DNA of 64,000 bases from Verrucomicrobiota bacterium (GCA_016235555.1 JACRKC010000067.1:1-64000), one strand, 5' to 3'. Positions 33,572 to 43,153 are shown, counted from the stretch's first letter. Numbers and translations: made by a program. The notes: a model not told the origin generated them from the sequence alone.

Positions 33572-34407
33572 AGTTCCCGCGTCCATTGCCGTTTCGCCAG
33601 GCCGTGACCGCCGCGCAGGCGCGCACACTCCTGCCGACGAACATGCGCACGGCCGAGTTCGCGCAGCTCGTCGCCGATGGCCACGCGGCCGTCCTGGAGC
33701 GCGCGCGCTTCTCCGCCGGCGTGCGCTCCGTGCAGCACCTGGACGTGATCGACAGCGGCATCAACGATCTCGTCGCCGGCGTCACGGACCTCGCGACACA
33801 GCGCCTGGCCGTGAAAAACTTTTTGCGCGGCACGGGCTACATGGCGCCGGAGAGCGAGCGCGGCACACTCACCGATCTGGCGAGCGATGTCCGCATCAAC
33901 CTGCAGCTTTCGGTCGGCGTGCAGCAGGCGCAGGGCTATGGTTGGTGGAAGCAGGGCCAGCAGGCCGACATTCTCGACGCGTTCCCCGCGCAGGAATTTC
34001 TCCGCGTGGAGGATCGGATGGTGCCCCGCCAGGATTGGCCGCAGCGTTGGAATGCCGCGCGATCGGCGACCGTCACCGATGGCGCGACGGACAGCAGCTC
34101 GGGCCGGATGGTCGCGCTCAAGAATCATCCGATCTGGGTCGCGCTGTCGCGTTTCGGCACGCCCTACGAACCGTTCGACTACAACAGCGGGATGGGAGTA
34201 GAGGACGTCGCGCGCAAGGACGCGATGAACCTCGGGCTCCTCGGCCGCGACACGCAGATTTTTCCGCAGGACCGGCCGTTCAACGAGGATCTGCAGGCGA
34301 CGGTCGATGTGCGCGCCGATCGGCTGCGTCAGCTCCTCCAGGAGACCGGTCTCGGCCGCTTCGATCGCCAGGGAGTGTTCATCTACACGCGGGAGGGCGG
34401 CAACTGA
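33568..34407 (+). CDS. Putative minor head/morphogenesis protein
   Basis: A 279-residue protein. PLPFRQAVTAAQARTLLPTN and QRLAVKNFLRGTGYMAPESE lead to ALKNHPIWVALSRFGTPYEP and FDYNSGMGVEDVARKDAMNL, a region reminiscent of phage head-morphogenesis proteins. No Mu gpF homologue is elsewhere, so it may take that role. Weak assignment. Confidence 0.6.
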   Translation: MKFPRPLPFRQAVTAAQARTLLPTNMRTAEFAQLVADGHAAVLERARFSAGVRSVQHLDVIDSGINDLVAGVTDLATQRLAVKNFLRGTGYMAPESERGTLTDLASDVRINLQLSVGVQQAQGYGWWKQGQQADILDAFPAQEFLRVEDRMVPRQDWPQRWNAARSATVTDGATDSSSGRMVALKNHPIWVALSRFGTPYEPFDYNSGMGVEDVARKDAMNLGLLGRDTQIFPQDRPFNEDLQATVDVRADRLRQLLQETGLGRFDRQGVFIYTREGGN

Positions 34408-34408
34408 C

Positions 34409-35011
34409 ATGGCCCTCTCCGTCCTCATCGAATTCGACGACCCGCGGAAATATCCGCCGCTCCTGCGCCTCTCGAACGGCGTGCAGCGGCCCGACATTCG
34501 CCGCGTGATGGGCCGCGCGATCGCCGGCGCGCTGCGTCGCTATTTCACGAAGCTCGATCGCGAGCGGCCGAACCAGCTCGGTGGCACGCGCACTCATTTC
34601 TGGGGTCAGGTGCGCCGCAGCGTGCAGCAGCCCGAGCTGGTCGGCGGCGACGGCGTGAAGGTCGCGATCAACCACGTCGGCATCGCACAGCGTTACTTCG
34701 GCGGCGACATCGAGGCATCGCCGGGAAAGAAGCTCACGATCCCGGTCAATCCCGAGGCTTACGGCCATCGCGCGCGCGAATTCACGGACCTGCATCCGAT
34801 CTGGTTCGAGGATGGGTCAGGCGTGCTGGTGCGAGATCACACCGAATCGCCGGGCGACATCGGCGAAGTGTTTTATCGCCTGGTGAAGCGCGTCCACCAG
34901 GACGGCGACGAGACGGTGCTGCCGCCGGAAGATGGAAAGGACGGCCTCGAAGCGATCGCGCTCAATGCCGGCGAGGAACATCTGCAGACGCTCGTCGCGC
35001 GCGCGGCGTAA
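34409..35011 (+). CDS. Tail completion / virion morphogenesis protein (gpS/gpG-like)
   Basis: A 200-residue protein with MGRAIAGALRRYFTKLDRER, THFWGQVRRSV and VKVAINHVGIAQRYFGGD, the pattern of the Phage_tail_S family (Mu gpG), which completes the head-tail junction. Located between head and tail genes. Confidence 0.75.
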   Translation: MALSVLIEFDDPRKYPPLLRLSNGVQRPDIRRVMGRAIAGALRRYFTKLDRERPNQLGGTRTHFWGQVRRSVQQPELVGGDGVKVAINHVGIAQRYFGGDIEASPGKKLTIPVNPEAYGHRAREFTDLHPIWFEDGSGVLVRDHTESPGDIGEVFYRLVKRVHQDGDETVLPPEDGKDGLEAIALNAGEEHLQTLVARAA

Positions 35012-35015
35012 ACCC

Positions 35016-35519
35016 ATGCCCTACGATCCAAACAAAATCGAGGACCGGCTGCTGATCGTCGCGGACAAATTCGCGTCGCTGATCGCACAGGACGCGTTTT
35101 TCACGAGCGCGCCGGCGATTCCCGTGCTCACCGAGCGCGTGGGTGACATCAACAACAAGATCACGACGTCGCTCAACAAGCTCGGCATCGCGGTCGCGGT
35201 CATCATGCCGGACGGCGACCAGGGCCAGAGCAACGGCGAGAGCATCTCGCTCCGCGTGCGCCTGGTCGCGCAGATCGAGGAGCTGGTGCTCGTCAACCAG
35301 GCCGCCGCCACGGCCGCGAACGTCGCGTATCGTCCGGCACTCGCGGCCGCGATCCGCGCAATGAAGGCCGTGCATCGCAAACCCAACGGGCTCGATGCCG
35401 GCGCGCACATCGCCGGGCTCAACGAGTTCGAGTGCCCGGAAGTGCAGCCGTTCAAGCTCATCCCGGCGAAGTCATTCGTGACGTATCACGTCACCGCTTT
35501 CACGACCGTCGAACTCTGA
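35016..35519 (+). CDS. Tail terminator-like protein (167 aa)
   Basis: A compact protein (LLIVADKFASLIAQDAFFTS, IAVAVIMPDGDQGQSNGESI, LRVRLVAQIEELVLVNQAAA) in the position of the tail terminator (gpU/DUF1834-like). Length and beta-rich core fit; no diagnostic motif. Confidence 0.6.
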   Translation: MPYDPNKIEDRLLIVADKFASLIAQDAFFTSAPAIPVLTERVGDINNKITTSLNKLGIAVAVIMPDGDQGQSNGESISLRVRLVAQIEELVLVNQAAATAANVAYRPALAAAIRAMKAVHRKPNGLDAGAHIAGLNEFECPEVQPFKLIPAKSFVTYHVTAFTTVEL

Positions 35520-35565
35520 CCCATCGCTTTTTCCACGTTCAGGAAACTCAAACCAAAACAAGACC

Positions 35566-36372
35566 ATGCCACTCGACAGTAACCTCAATCACACGCGTGC
35601 CGAAATCCAGGGCACGGTCCGTTTGCTCCTCTCGCTCGATGCCGCGTCGAAAGCGGCCGCCATCGTCTCCGGCTTCGAGGAATTCTCCGACCTCATCGGC
35701 ACCGAACTCCAGGGCGAGTCGAAGACTGAGCCGGTGCTCAAGCCCATCAACGGCGTCATGCGCCAGACCGACGAGACGCCCGGCCTGCTCACGCTCGGTT
35801 ACGAGCTGACCACGCGCGCGATCGCCGATGCGCGGAAGTTGAAATACTTCCTCGCGGCCGCCGCCGGCCAGGACCTCGCCCAGGCCGCGATCAACGCGCA
35901 GGCCGCCGACAACATCGTGTTCTCCGCCCAGGTGCCCGCGGTGCTCAACCGCTGGTATGACGTGCTGAAAAATGGCGCGCGTGTGCGTCAGCTCTCCGCC
36001 TTCGCGATCGCCGGCAAGGTCGAGGGTGTCGACTTCATCGTCGACTACGAGAACGGCGCGGTGCGTTTCCCGAGCGCCGCTTATCTGCCGGCCGCCAACG
36101 TCGCGCCGACGATCAGCGCGCCCGCGATCGACGCCGCGCACGCCAAGTTCATGCGCGGCCTCCGTCCGATGCAGAACCAAATCTGGCGCGGCTATGCGCG
36201 GCTCTACGCCTACGATCAGAACCGCGCCAACCGGCTCGTGATGGCGCATGAGGATTTTTCGTTCACGCTGACGATGGGAAAAAAGTTCGGCGTGAAGCAC
36301 GACGGCCAGAGCGAAGGCAGCATCAAGCTCATGGTCGCCGCCGACGAAGGCACGATCCTCCACCGCGACTAA
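35566..36372 (+). CDS. Putative major tail tube protein
   Basis: A 268-residue protein followed by another beta-rich tail protein and the chaperone pair. GYELTTRAIADARKLKYFLA, VEGVDFIVDYENGAVRFPSA and IWRGYARLYAYDQNRANRLV suit a tube protein. No sheath gene precedes it, indicating a non-contractile tail. Confidence 0.65.
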   Translation: MPLDSNLNHTRAEIQGTVRLLLSLDAASKAAAIVSGFEEFSDLIGTELQGESKTEPVLKPINGVMRQTDETPGLLTLGYELTTRAIADARKLKYFLAAAAGQDLAQAAINAQAADNIVFSAQVPAVLNRWYDVLKNGARVRQLSAFAIAGKVEGVDFIVDYENGAVRFPSAAYLPAANVAPTISAPAIDAAHAKFMRGLRPMQNQIWRGYARLYAYDQNRANRLVMAHEDFSFTLTMGKKFGVKHDGQSEGSIKLMVAADEGTILHRD

Positions 36373-36457
36373 GCCTCTGCGTGCGCCTCAACCGAGGCGG
36401 CTCGATGCCGCCGCCGAATCCTGAGTGCGCAGCGCGAAGGATCAAATCCATCAGCCC

Positions 36458-37210
36458 ATGAAACTCATTCTCGAAACCACGACCGGCCAGCTCGTCCCGG
36501 CCGGCGTGGCTCCCAACCTGCCGCGCGGCGGGCTCGAACCGACCTTCCTGCAATTCGTCACGAACAGCGTGGCGGGCTTGCTGGTCGGCGGCGCGCCGAT
36601 CGCGCTCAAGCTTTATTCGCCGGCGGACCTGGTGAATCCGATCGCCACGTTCAACGTGTGGACGGCTTCGCCGGCCGACGTTGGCTACACCGCGCAGCTC
36701 GACACGCTCGCCGAGAGCCTCGCCTACCTGCAGCGCGGCACGCTCGTCGCGAAGATCAGCTATGCGAATCCGAACGTGGACTCGCAGAACTTCCTCGTGA
36801 ACTACGGCACCGGCGCGAGCGGCGGCGGCGCGCCCGTCACGCCGATCGTGATCACGCAGCCCACCGGGCCGGTGAACTACGTGCAGCCGATCGGCCAGTT
36901 CGGCGGCCGGCTCGCGGTCAACCAGGTCGAAGGTTTCTGGCGCGTGAAAGCGCCGTGCAATCTCCTCGGCCTGCAGCTCAACGCCCAGGACGCGCCCACC
37001 GGCGCGAACCTCCTGGTGGACGTCGTCAAAGGCGGCGTCGCGCAAAACAAAATCGCGCAGCTCACCGCCGCGCAGAAAAACGAAGAGACCATCTTCGGCG
37101 CGCCGCTCGCGCTCGCGATCGGCGACATCGTGCAATTCAAGCCCACCCAAGTCGGCAGCGGCAAAGCCGGCACCAACCTCGATGTGAAAGGCATCGTGCA
37201 GCTCCTCTGA
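36458..37210 (+). CDS. Tail-associated beta-rich protein (250 aa)
   Basis: The start is taken at ATG 36458 (MKLILETTTGQLVPAGVAPN). The N-terminal domain has ALKLYSPADLVNPIATFNVW; a Gly-rich hinge and a C-terminal domain follow (VEGFWRVKAPCNLLGLQLNA, IGDIVQFKPTQVGSGKAGTN). It may be a tail or adsorption accessory protein. No family recognised. Confidence 0.6.
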   Translation: MKLILETTTGQLVPAGVAPNLPRGGLEPTFLQFVTNSVAGLLVGGAPIALKLYSPADLVNPIATFNVWTASPADVGYTAQLDTLAESLAYLQRGTLVAKISYANPNVDSQNFLVNYGTGASGGGAPVTPIVITQPTGPVNYVQPIGQFGGRLAVNQVEGFWRVKAPCNLLGLQLNAQDAPTGANLLVDVVKGGVAQNKIAQLTAAQKNEETIFGAPLALAIGDIVQFKPTQVGSGKAGTNLDVKGIVQLL

Positions 37211-37311
37211 TCGTTCTCCTCGAGTAATTCGATCCTCCTATGTCCCGAGCGCGAAGCGCGACAGGCCGACCGGCTTTCGCGGCGAGCGATCCGAGACGGG
37301 GAACCCATATT

Positions 37312-38724
37312 ATGAAACAAACAATTCTCTCCATGTTCTTCATGATCACGTGCGCGGCCTTCGCACAAGTGGTCACCGAGTCCGACGCGGTGATTGTCAC
37401 CGGCACCGGCGGCAGCGGCTACATGCAGCTCCCAAACCAATCGTCCGCGCCCGGCACTCCCACCAGCGCGGCTCGATTGTTTTTCGACAGCAGCAACCGG
37501 TTCTCATGGAAAGGCATCAACGGCTACGTGCGCACATTCGATAGCACGGCGAATACCGCGGATCGCGTTTATACTTTGCCCGATCTAAGTGGCACGGTCG
37601 CGCTCAGCGGCGCGGGGCAAAGCGTCAGCTTTTCCTCCATCACTGCGAGTGGCCAAACAATTATCGGTTCTGGTTCGATACTCGCGCTGCAGGTGGGCGC
37701 AGCCTCCGTGCTCACTATGCCGACGATCGTTCGCACGACAATTGTCGCGCCGCAGACCGGAATAAACCAGCCAACCATCGCTTTGACCGGCGCTGCAGGT
37801 GGCTACGGCGCCGGCATCGATTTCAACTCGGCGTTGAGCGACGCCACATCAACCTATAAGACGATGGCGCGAATCGTCGCCGATGGATCGGATGGATGGA
37901 ATACTACGGCGGGCACGCAGGACGCCGCCCTCACATTCTGGACATCGCTCAACGGCACTCTGACCAAGGGAGCGGGTCTTTCGAGCGATGGAAACTTATC
38001 CATTTATGGCACCGGAACGAGTAGCATCGCCGGTTCTCTCAAGATCGGCTCAACGCTTTCGGTTAATGCGACCGGAAGCATTCTCGTTCAACCTCATCAG
38101 AGCGGGTCCGCCGGGCAACTGGAACTCACGACGACAACATCGAGCCTCTACAAGAACGACGGCACGGTAAAATGGAGTGTCGATAATTCAGGCAATTCTT
38201 TTCAGAGTGGCTACATCAGCACGGGCATCTCCGGCTATGTGCGTCATTTTGGGCAGCAGCTCTACAAGGTCGGGACGGCTTCCGGCAGTGCGGCAAATCT
38301 GAGATGGGACATCGAAACATCCGGATCTGAAACAGGCAGCAACGTGGGCTCCGACTATGTCATATTTGGCTATGATGACAGCGGCACCTACCTCTCAAAT
38401 CCGTTAACGATCAAACGCACTGGTGCGGTGGCGGTGGCGGGCACAAGTTCGTTAAAGGGTATTCGCACCGCGACGGCCACCTTCAATTTCGGAACCGTTG
38501 CCGCCGGCGGGACATCTTCTCAGATGTCGGTCACGATCACCGGTGTGGCATCGGGCGATTCGATAATGGTCGACGATGCCGAGGGAAACTTCTTTCCCGG
38601 CGCGGCGCTCATCGTCGAGAAATCAGTCGGAGGGAACGCCGGCTATGTCCGGCTGAAAAATCCAACGGCGGGAGACATCGTTGTCGGCTCCAAAACTCTC
38701 CGGATTACCGTCTTCAGTTTCTAA
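37312..38724 (+). CDS. Fibre-like repetitive protein with signal peptide
   Basis: A 470-residue protein with a signal peptide (MKQTILSMFFMITCAAFAQ) despite lying among tail genes. The mature part begins like phage fibres (FSWKGINGYVRTFDSTANTA, DRVYTLPDLSGTVALSG) and continues as Gly/Ser/Thr-rich beta repeats. It is visibly richer in A and T than its neighbours. An upstream ATG at 37240 would add 24 residues without a signal peptide. It may be exported cargo rather than virion fibre. Confidence 0.75.
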   Translation: MKQTILSMFFMITCAAFAQVVTESDAVIVTGTGGSGYMQLPNQSSAPGTPTSAARLFFDSSNRFSWKGINGYVRTFDSTANTADRVYTLPDLSGTVALSGAGQSVSFSSITASGQTIIGSGSILALQVGAASVLTMPTIVRTTIVAPQTGINQPTIALTGAAGGYGAGIDFNSALSDATSTYKTMARIVADGSDGWNTTAGTQDAALTFWTSLNGTLTKGAGLSSDGNLSIYGTGTSSIAGSLKIGSTLSVNATGSILVQPHQSGSAGQLELTTTTSSLYKNDGTVKWSVDNSGNSFQSGYISTGISGYVRHFGQQLYKVGTASGSAANLRWDIETSGSETGSNVGSDYVIFGYDDSGTYLSNPLTIKRTGAVAVAGTSSLKGIRTATATFNFGTVAAGGTSSQMSVTITGVASGDSIMVDDAEGNFFPGAALIVEKSVGGNAGYVRLKNPTAGDIVVGSKTLRITVFSF

Positions 38725-38733
38725 TTTGAACCC

Positions 38734-39216
38734 ATGAAAAAACTAACTGCATTCATCCTGTTGAGTTGCGCGGCCCTCGTCGCCGCTCCCACCTACCGCG
38801 TCGATAACCTCGGTAACTGCTACGAGATCGCTGAGGACGGCACCGAAACTAATCTGGGCAAGCCGATCGACGCGATGGCGAATAATCCGCAAAAGGCGCC
38901 CGGTATTCAAAAGGCAGCGGAAAAACTGCTCGCCGATTTCAAAGCCAGCACGGCCGCACAAATCAAAACTGCTCAGGACGCAGCTGCGAAACAAGTGGCA
39001 GATGCAACACTCGCAGCCGAAAAGGCCATCGCCGCAAACGCCGCCGAACTCGCCGCCGCCAAGTCTACCGTGGCGATGCAGACGCAACAGGCAGCCACCA
39101 AGGACGCCGCCATCGCCGAGCGAGATGCGCGCTTGGCCGCCGGTGCCGCCTATATCGCGAAATTGCAAAAGGCGATCCGCGACGCGGGCGGGACGCCACC
39201 GCAGCCCGACAATTGA
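38734..39216 (+). CDS. Exported Ala-rich coiled-coil protein
   Basis: A 160-residue protein with signal peptide MKKLTAFILLSCAALVAAP, a small N-terminal region (YRVDNLGNCYEIAEDGTETN) and a long Ala-rich coiled coil (ATLAAEKAIAANAAELAAAK). It begins nine bases after the preceding gene, so the two exported proteins are probably made together. No family recognised. Confidence 0.7.
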   Translation: MKKLTAFILLSCAALVAAPTYRVDNLGNCYEIAEDGTETNLGKPIDAMANNPQKAPGIQKAAEKLLADFKASTAAQIKTAQDAAAKQVADATLAAEKAIAANAAELAAAKSTVAMQTQQAATKDAAIAERDARLAAGAAYIAKLQKAIRDAGGTPPQPDN

Positions 39217-39245
39217 TCGTCTCTCAATCCTCAACTCGTCTCTCC

Positions 39246-39701
39246 ATGTCCGCTACCATTCTCCGTCCGAAAATCACCGTGCCGCTCGAAAGCGGCCCCG
39301 TCGAGCTCCGCGACCTGCCCTGGCAGGACTCGCTGGAATTCCTCCGCCGGCTCTCGTCGCACGCGAAAGACATCATGGCGGCCGCGACCAGCGACGACGG
39401 CCGCGTCGATCTGCAGGCGCTCCTGCCCAAGCTCACCGAGCTGGTCACCAACGTCGGCGAGCTCTCCACGTTCCTGCTCACGAAGAGCGCGGGCAAGGAT
39501 GAGGAGTGGCTCAAGCAGTTCGGCACGCTCGAAACGATGGCGCTCCTGGACGCCGCGCTCGAAGTCAACCTCTCGGACGGCCTCATCGAGCTGGGAAAAA
39601 AGGTGGCCGCACGGCTGGCGCGGGTGACGACCGGGGCGCAAGCGCGGGCGGTGACGGCCACTTCGACGACGAGCGCTACGCCGGCCTCTGCGACTTCCTG
39701 A
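39246..39701 (+). CDS. Tail assembly chaperone G
   Basis: A 151-residue zero-frame product. It begins MSATILRPKITVPLESGPVE and contains LRDLPWQDSLEFLRRLSSHA and LIELGKKVAARLARV. It precedes the tape-measure gene and overlaps a second frame through a slippery heptamer (39593-39599), as in lambda G/GT. Its C-terminus is Thr/Ser/Ala-rich and probably unstructured. Confidence 0.8.
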   Translation: MSATILRPKITVPLESGPVELRDLPWQDSLEFLRRLSSHAKDIMAAATSDDGRVDLQALLPKLTELVTNVGELSTFLLTKSAGKDEEWLKQFGTLETMALLDAALEVNLSDGLIELGKKVAARLARVTTGAQARAVTATSTTSATPASATS

Positions 39702-39829
39702 TCTCGCAGGGCCATCCGGCTGACGCAGTGCTGTGCCTTCGCCCCTGGGGCTACACGCTGCGTCAGCTTGATCTCTTCACCCGCACGGCAACCGAGCGCC
39801 TGAAGCAACAAGGCCCGCGGTTGTTTTAA
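39246..39829 (+). CDS. Tail assembly chaperone GT (-1 frameshift product)
   Basis: The first 118 codons are shared with G. After a -1 shift at GGGAAAA (39593-39599) translation would continue in the frame that reads GGRTAGAGDDRG and then DDERYAGLCDFLISQGHPAD and TLRQLDLFTRTATERL to TAA 39829, giving about 194 residues. The added part looks like a folded T domain, which recruits the tape-measure protein in siphophages. Confidence 0.75.
39593..39599 (+). other. Programmed -1 frameshift site (GGGAAAA)
   Basis: In the zero frame the codons are CTG GGA AAA AAG, so GGGAAAA fits the X-XXY-YYZ rule and allows both tRNAs to re-pair after slipping. It lies within a run of six A. The downstream sequence is GC-rich and could form a stimulatory structure. 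Confidence 0.75.
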
Positions 39830-39999
39830 CCGACGCGCCGGACGCGCACGCACTTCTTCACCGCCCACAGCGCGAACAACCCGCCGAGAGTCCACCGCAG
39901 CCAGGGAAACACCATCAGACCGATGACCGCGAACAACGCCACGCCCAGCAACGCCGACCAGGCGGCGGTGCGATCGTAGTAATCCGGTTCACGCGACAT
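39826..39999 (-). CDS. Small antisense membrane protein (57 aa)
   Basis: The minus-strand reading MSREPDYYDRTAAWSALLGV then ALFAVIGLMVFPWL and LGGLFALWAVKKCVRV, with two hydrophobic segments. It fills the 168-bp gap between the chaperone and tape-measure genes; its start codon overlaps the tape-measure start on the other strand, and its stop overlaps the GT stop. It could be a membrane cargo gene or a chance reading. Confidence 0.45.
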   Translation of the reverse strand: MSREPDYYDRTAAWSALLGVALFAVIGLMVFPWLRWTLGGLFALWAVKKCVRVRRVG

Positions 40000-42900
40000 G
40001 GCCGCCAATAAACTCGAAGTTACCCTCAGTTTCAAGCCGCTGATGGACGGCTTGAATCGCTTCACGTCTGCGATCCAGCAGCGGATGGAGGCGGTGCGCG
40101 CCTTCAACCAGCGCATCGAAAACGGCGCGAAGGCCGTGAACTCGCTGCTCGCCCAGGGAGCGGCGTTCTTCGCGGTGGGAAAGCTGGAGAGCTATATCGG
40201 GAAGGCGGAGGAAGCGGCGCGCGCGCAGGCCCAGCTCACGGCCGCTCTGCAGCGCACCGGGCAGTTCTCGCCCGAATACGTCGCGGCGCTCAACGCACAG
40301 GCCAAGGCGCTCAAGCTCGTCACCGACTACAGCGGCAACCAGATCGCCGCCGTGCAGCGCCAGCTCGTCGCCGCGCGGCTCTCGCGCGAGCAGGTGCTGC
40401 AGATGACGGAGGCCGTGCTCGACCTCGCGGCCCAGCTCAACGCCGATCCCGATGCGGTCGCGAAGCTCGTCGGCAAATTCTTCCGCGGCGATGCGGAGGA
40501 ACTCAGCCGGCTCGGGCTCAAGATCGACGAGACCAAGGATCGCTACACCGGCCTCCTCGAAGCGATGCGACGCTTCGCCGGTGGCCAGGCGCGCGCGGCT
40601 GTCGTTTTTCCCGATCTGCATCACGCCGCCGTCGAAATCGGCGCGTTGAAAAAGGAAGTCGGCGCACTCGTCGCCAACGCGATCGGGCCATTCCTGGGCG
40701 GGTTCGCGCACGGGCTGCACGAAGTCCACGACTGGCTGAAGGAAGTGCTCGGCCGTATGAAAGAGTTCACGCCTTCGGCCGAATCGCTGCGGCCGGTGGG
40801 CGAGGTGCTCGGGAAGATCGCTGTCGCGGCGTTCGCCGTCATCGCTCCGCTTCTGCTCATCCGAGCGATCGTCACGTCGCTCCCGGTGCTGATCAATCCG
40901 GTGCGCATGGGCTTCGTGGCGCTCGCTGGCGTCGATTTCATCGACGCGATCCGGGATCTGCAGCTTTTCTCGAAGGAGCTGGGGATCATGCAGGCGATGA
41001 ACCTGGCGAATTGGGGCCAGCGCTTCGCGGCGTTCGGTGCAGTCGCGGCCGCCGCCTTTGCCGGCGTCGAACTCGGGCTGTTTCTCAACAAGCTCGAAGT
41101 CGGCGGCATGACCATCGGTGACTGGGTGGCGCGCACGATCAACTGGTTCATCGGCTGGGGCGATCGCATCGGCGCGGCGTTTCAAACCGCATGGGTGCTG
41201 TTCAAATTCGATTTTCTCGATCGGCTCGCCCAAGCGCGGATCACGATCCTGGAGTTCGTCAACTTCGTCGCGGAGAAGCTGAACGTCATTCTGCCGAAGA
41301 AATGGCAGATCCCGACCGACAGCGTGAAGGCCGCGATCGCGGAATACAAAAAGGAGCTGGGCACGCTCGATGATGAAAAGACCGCGGCGCTCGCAGCGAT
41401 CGAAACGCGCCTGCAGGGCAACCTGAAGTTCCGTGCGGATGTCGATGCCGACCTCGCCGCGAAGGGCCGCGCCGGCGTCGCCAAGCCTTCGACCATCCCC
41501 ACGCCGATGGGCACCGGCGATACCGGCGATCTCGACCGCCAGGAGTTGGAGCGGAAACGGAAACTGTTCCGCCTGGAGACGGACCTCATCCGCGCGAAGG
41601 CGGAGCACAACCAGAAGAAGATCGATGCGATCCAGCTCGATATCGACGAGCTGAAGCTGCAGGACGAAATCCGCGCGCTGCAGCTAGGCCCGGAGGCGAA
41701 GGCCGCGCTCGATGCACGGCGCGAAGCAATGGCGGCCGCGCTCAAGGATGAACGCGGGCTGCAGCAATCGCTCTTCGAGATCGAAAACCAGCGGCAGGCG
41801 GCCGAGTTGGCCGGCAATCAGCCGGAAATGGATCGGCTCGCGCGGCTGGCGAAAGAGAAGCAGCTCCAGATCGAGCTGCAGGCGCTCGGTGCGGCGGCCG
41901 GTCCGCTCATCAAGGCTCGGCTCGATGCCGAGGACGCGCTCCTGAAAAAGCAGCGCGAGCGCACCGAAGCCGAGCGCAAGATGAGCGAACAACTCGGCGC
42001 GATCGGCATCAAGCGCGCCGACATCGAGAGCGATGTCTATAAGACGACGGAGGAAAAGCAGCGCGCGATCCTTCCGCTCCTGCGCGAGGAGGCGAAGATC
42101 ATCCAGGACCGGATCAGCCTGCTCGAACAGGAGCTGCTCCTTGGCGCGGACGAAAAGCGGAAGGGCGAGATCATGGGCTCGCTCGATCAACTCCGCGCGA
42201 GCCAGGCGCAGAATCGCCGCGACCAGGCCGTTGCCACGCCGCAGACGTTCGGCCAGGGCATCGAGCAAGGTGTCTCCGGCCAGGGCGGGTTTCTCGAATC
42301 GCTCGGCACGGCCGCGCAGAACGCTGCCAGTGCCGTCAGTGGCACGCTCAATGGTGCGCTTACGGCGACGCAGGGGCTGCTCTACAATCTCGCCTCGGGC
42401 GCGATGAATTTCCGCCAGGCGTGGGGCACCGCAATCCTGGCAGTCGGCCAGCAATTTCTCCAATCCACCACGGAGATGGTCGCAAAGATGCTCTGGCGCG
42501 CGACGATCGAGCGCGCGCTAGTGGCGCTTGGCGTGACGACGCACGTCGCCGGCGAGCAAACGAAGACGGCTGCGACGCTCGGCGGCATGGCGATTCGCAT
42601 CGGCGCCACGATCAAGGAAGCTTTGGCCAGCGTGTATCACGGCGCGATCGAGGCGTTCAAGGCGCTCGCCTCGATCCCCTACGTCGGCCCATTCCTTGGG
42701 GCGGCCGCAATGGCGGCCGCAGTTGCTGGCGGCCTGGCGCTCGTGTCGAAAATTGGCGGGCACGCGGAGGGCGGTTTGATCACCGGCCCTGGCACCGGCA
42801 CCAGCGATTCGATTGTCCGGCGGCTCTCCGATGGCGAATTCGTGAACCGCGACGCGTCGGTGCGGAAATTTGGCGTGCCGTTCTTCGAGTCGCTCAACGC

Positions 42901-43150
42901 CGGCATCCTCGATCTCGCCGCGTTGCCGGCCAACATCTCGCGCGGCATCGCTACGCCGCCGGCGGCGGCCTCGGCCGTGGGCTCCGCGGCCGCGCCTGGC
43001 GCGAGCGCGGCGGCAGCGATGCCGGCCGTCAATGTCGCCTACTTCAACTCCGAGGCCGACGCGATGCGCTGGCTCGAAAGCAAGCAGGGCCGGAAGATTC
43101 TCTACCGTCGCCTCGGCCAGGACCGCAGCGAACTCGGCGTGGAGACCTGA
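39998..43150 (+). CDS. Tape-measure protein
   Basis: A 1,050-residue protein that sets tail length and assists DNA entry. It has a helical N-terminus, hydrophobic stretches at about 265-370 (AVAAAAFAGVELGLFLNKLE), a long coiled-coil middle (about 500-750) and a hydrophobic C-terminal part (GPFLGAAAMAAAVAGGLALV) with GGLITGPGTGTSDSIVRRLS near the end. It follows the G/GT chaperone, the standard order. Confidence 0.9.
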   Translation: MAANKLEVTLSFKPLMDGLNRFTSAIQQRMEAVRAFNQRIENGAKAVNSLLAQGAAFFAVGKLESYIGKAEEAARAQAQLTAALQRTGQFSPEYVAALNAQAKALKLVTDYSGNQIAAVQRQLVAARLSREQVLQMTEAVLDLAAQLNADPDAVAKLVGKFFRGDAEELSRLGLKIDETKDRYTGLLEAMRRFAGGQARAAVVFPDLHHAAVEIGALKKEVGALVANAIGPFLGGFAHGLHEVHDWLKEVLGRMKEFTPSAESLRPVGEVLGKIAVAAFAVIAPLLLIRAIVTSLPVLINPVRMGFVALAGVDFIDAIRDLQLFSKELGIMQAMNLANWGQRFAAFGAVAAAAFAGVELGLFLNKLEVGGMTIGDWVARTINWFIGWGDRIGAAFQTAWVLFKFDFLDRLAQARITILEFVNFVAEKLNVILPKKWQIPTDSVKAAIAEYKKELGTLDDEKTAALAAIETRLQGNLKFRADVDADLAAKGRAGVAKPSTIPTPMGTGDTGDLDRQELERKRKLFRLETDLIRAKAEHNQKKIDAIQLDIDELKLQDEIRALQLGPEAKAALDARREAMAAALKDERGLQQSLFEIENQRQAAELAGNQPEMDRLARLAKEKQLQIELQALGAAAGPLIKARLDAEDALLKKQRERTEAERKMSEQLGAIGIKRADIESDVYKTTEEKQRAILPLLREEAKIIQDRISLLEQELLLGADEKRKGEIMGSLDQLRASQAQNRRDQAVATPQTFGQGIEQGVSGQGGFLESLGTAAQNAASAVSGTLNGALTATQGLLYNLASGAMNFRQAWGTAILAVGQQFLQSTTEMVAKMLWRATIERALVALGVTTHVAGEQTKTAATLGGMAIRIGATIKEALASVYHGAIEAFKALASIPYVGPFLGAAAMAAAVAGGLALVSKIGGHAEGGLITGPGTGTSDSIVRRLSDGEFVNRDASVRKFGVPFFESLNAGILDLAALPANISRGIATPPAAASAVGSAAAPGASAAAAMPAVNVAYFNSEADAMRWLESKQGRKILYRRLGQDRSELGVET

Positions 43151-43153
43151 GCG

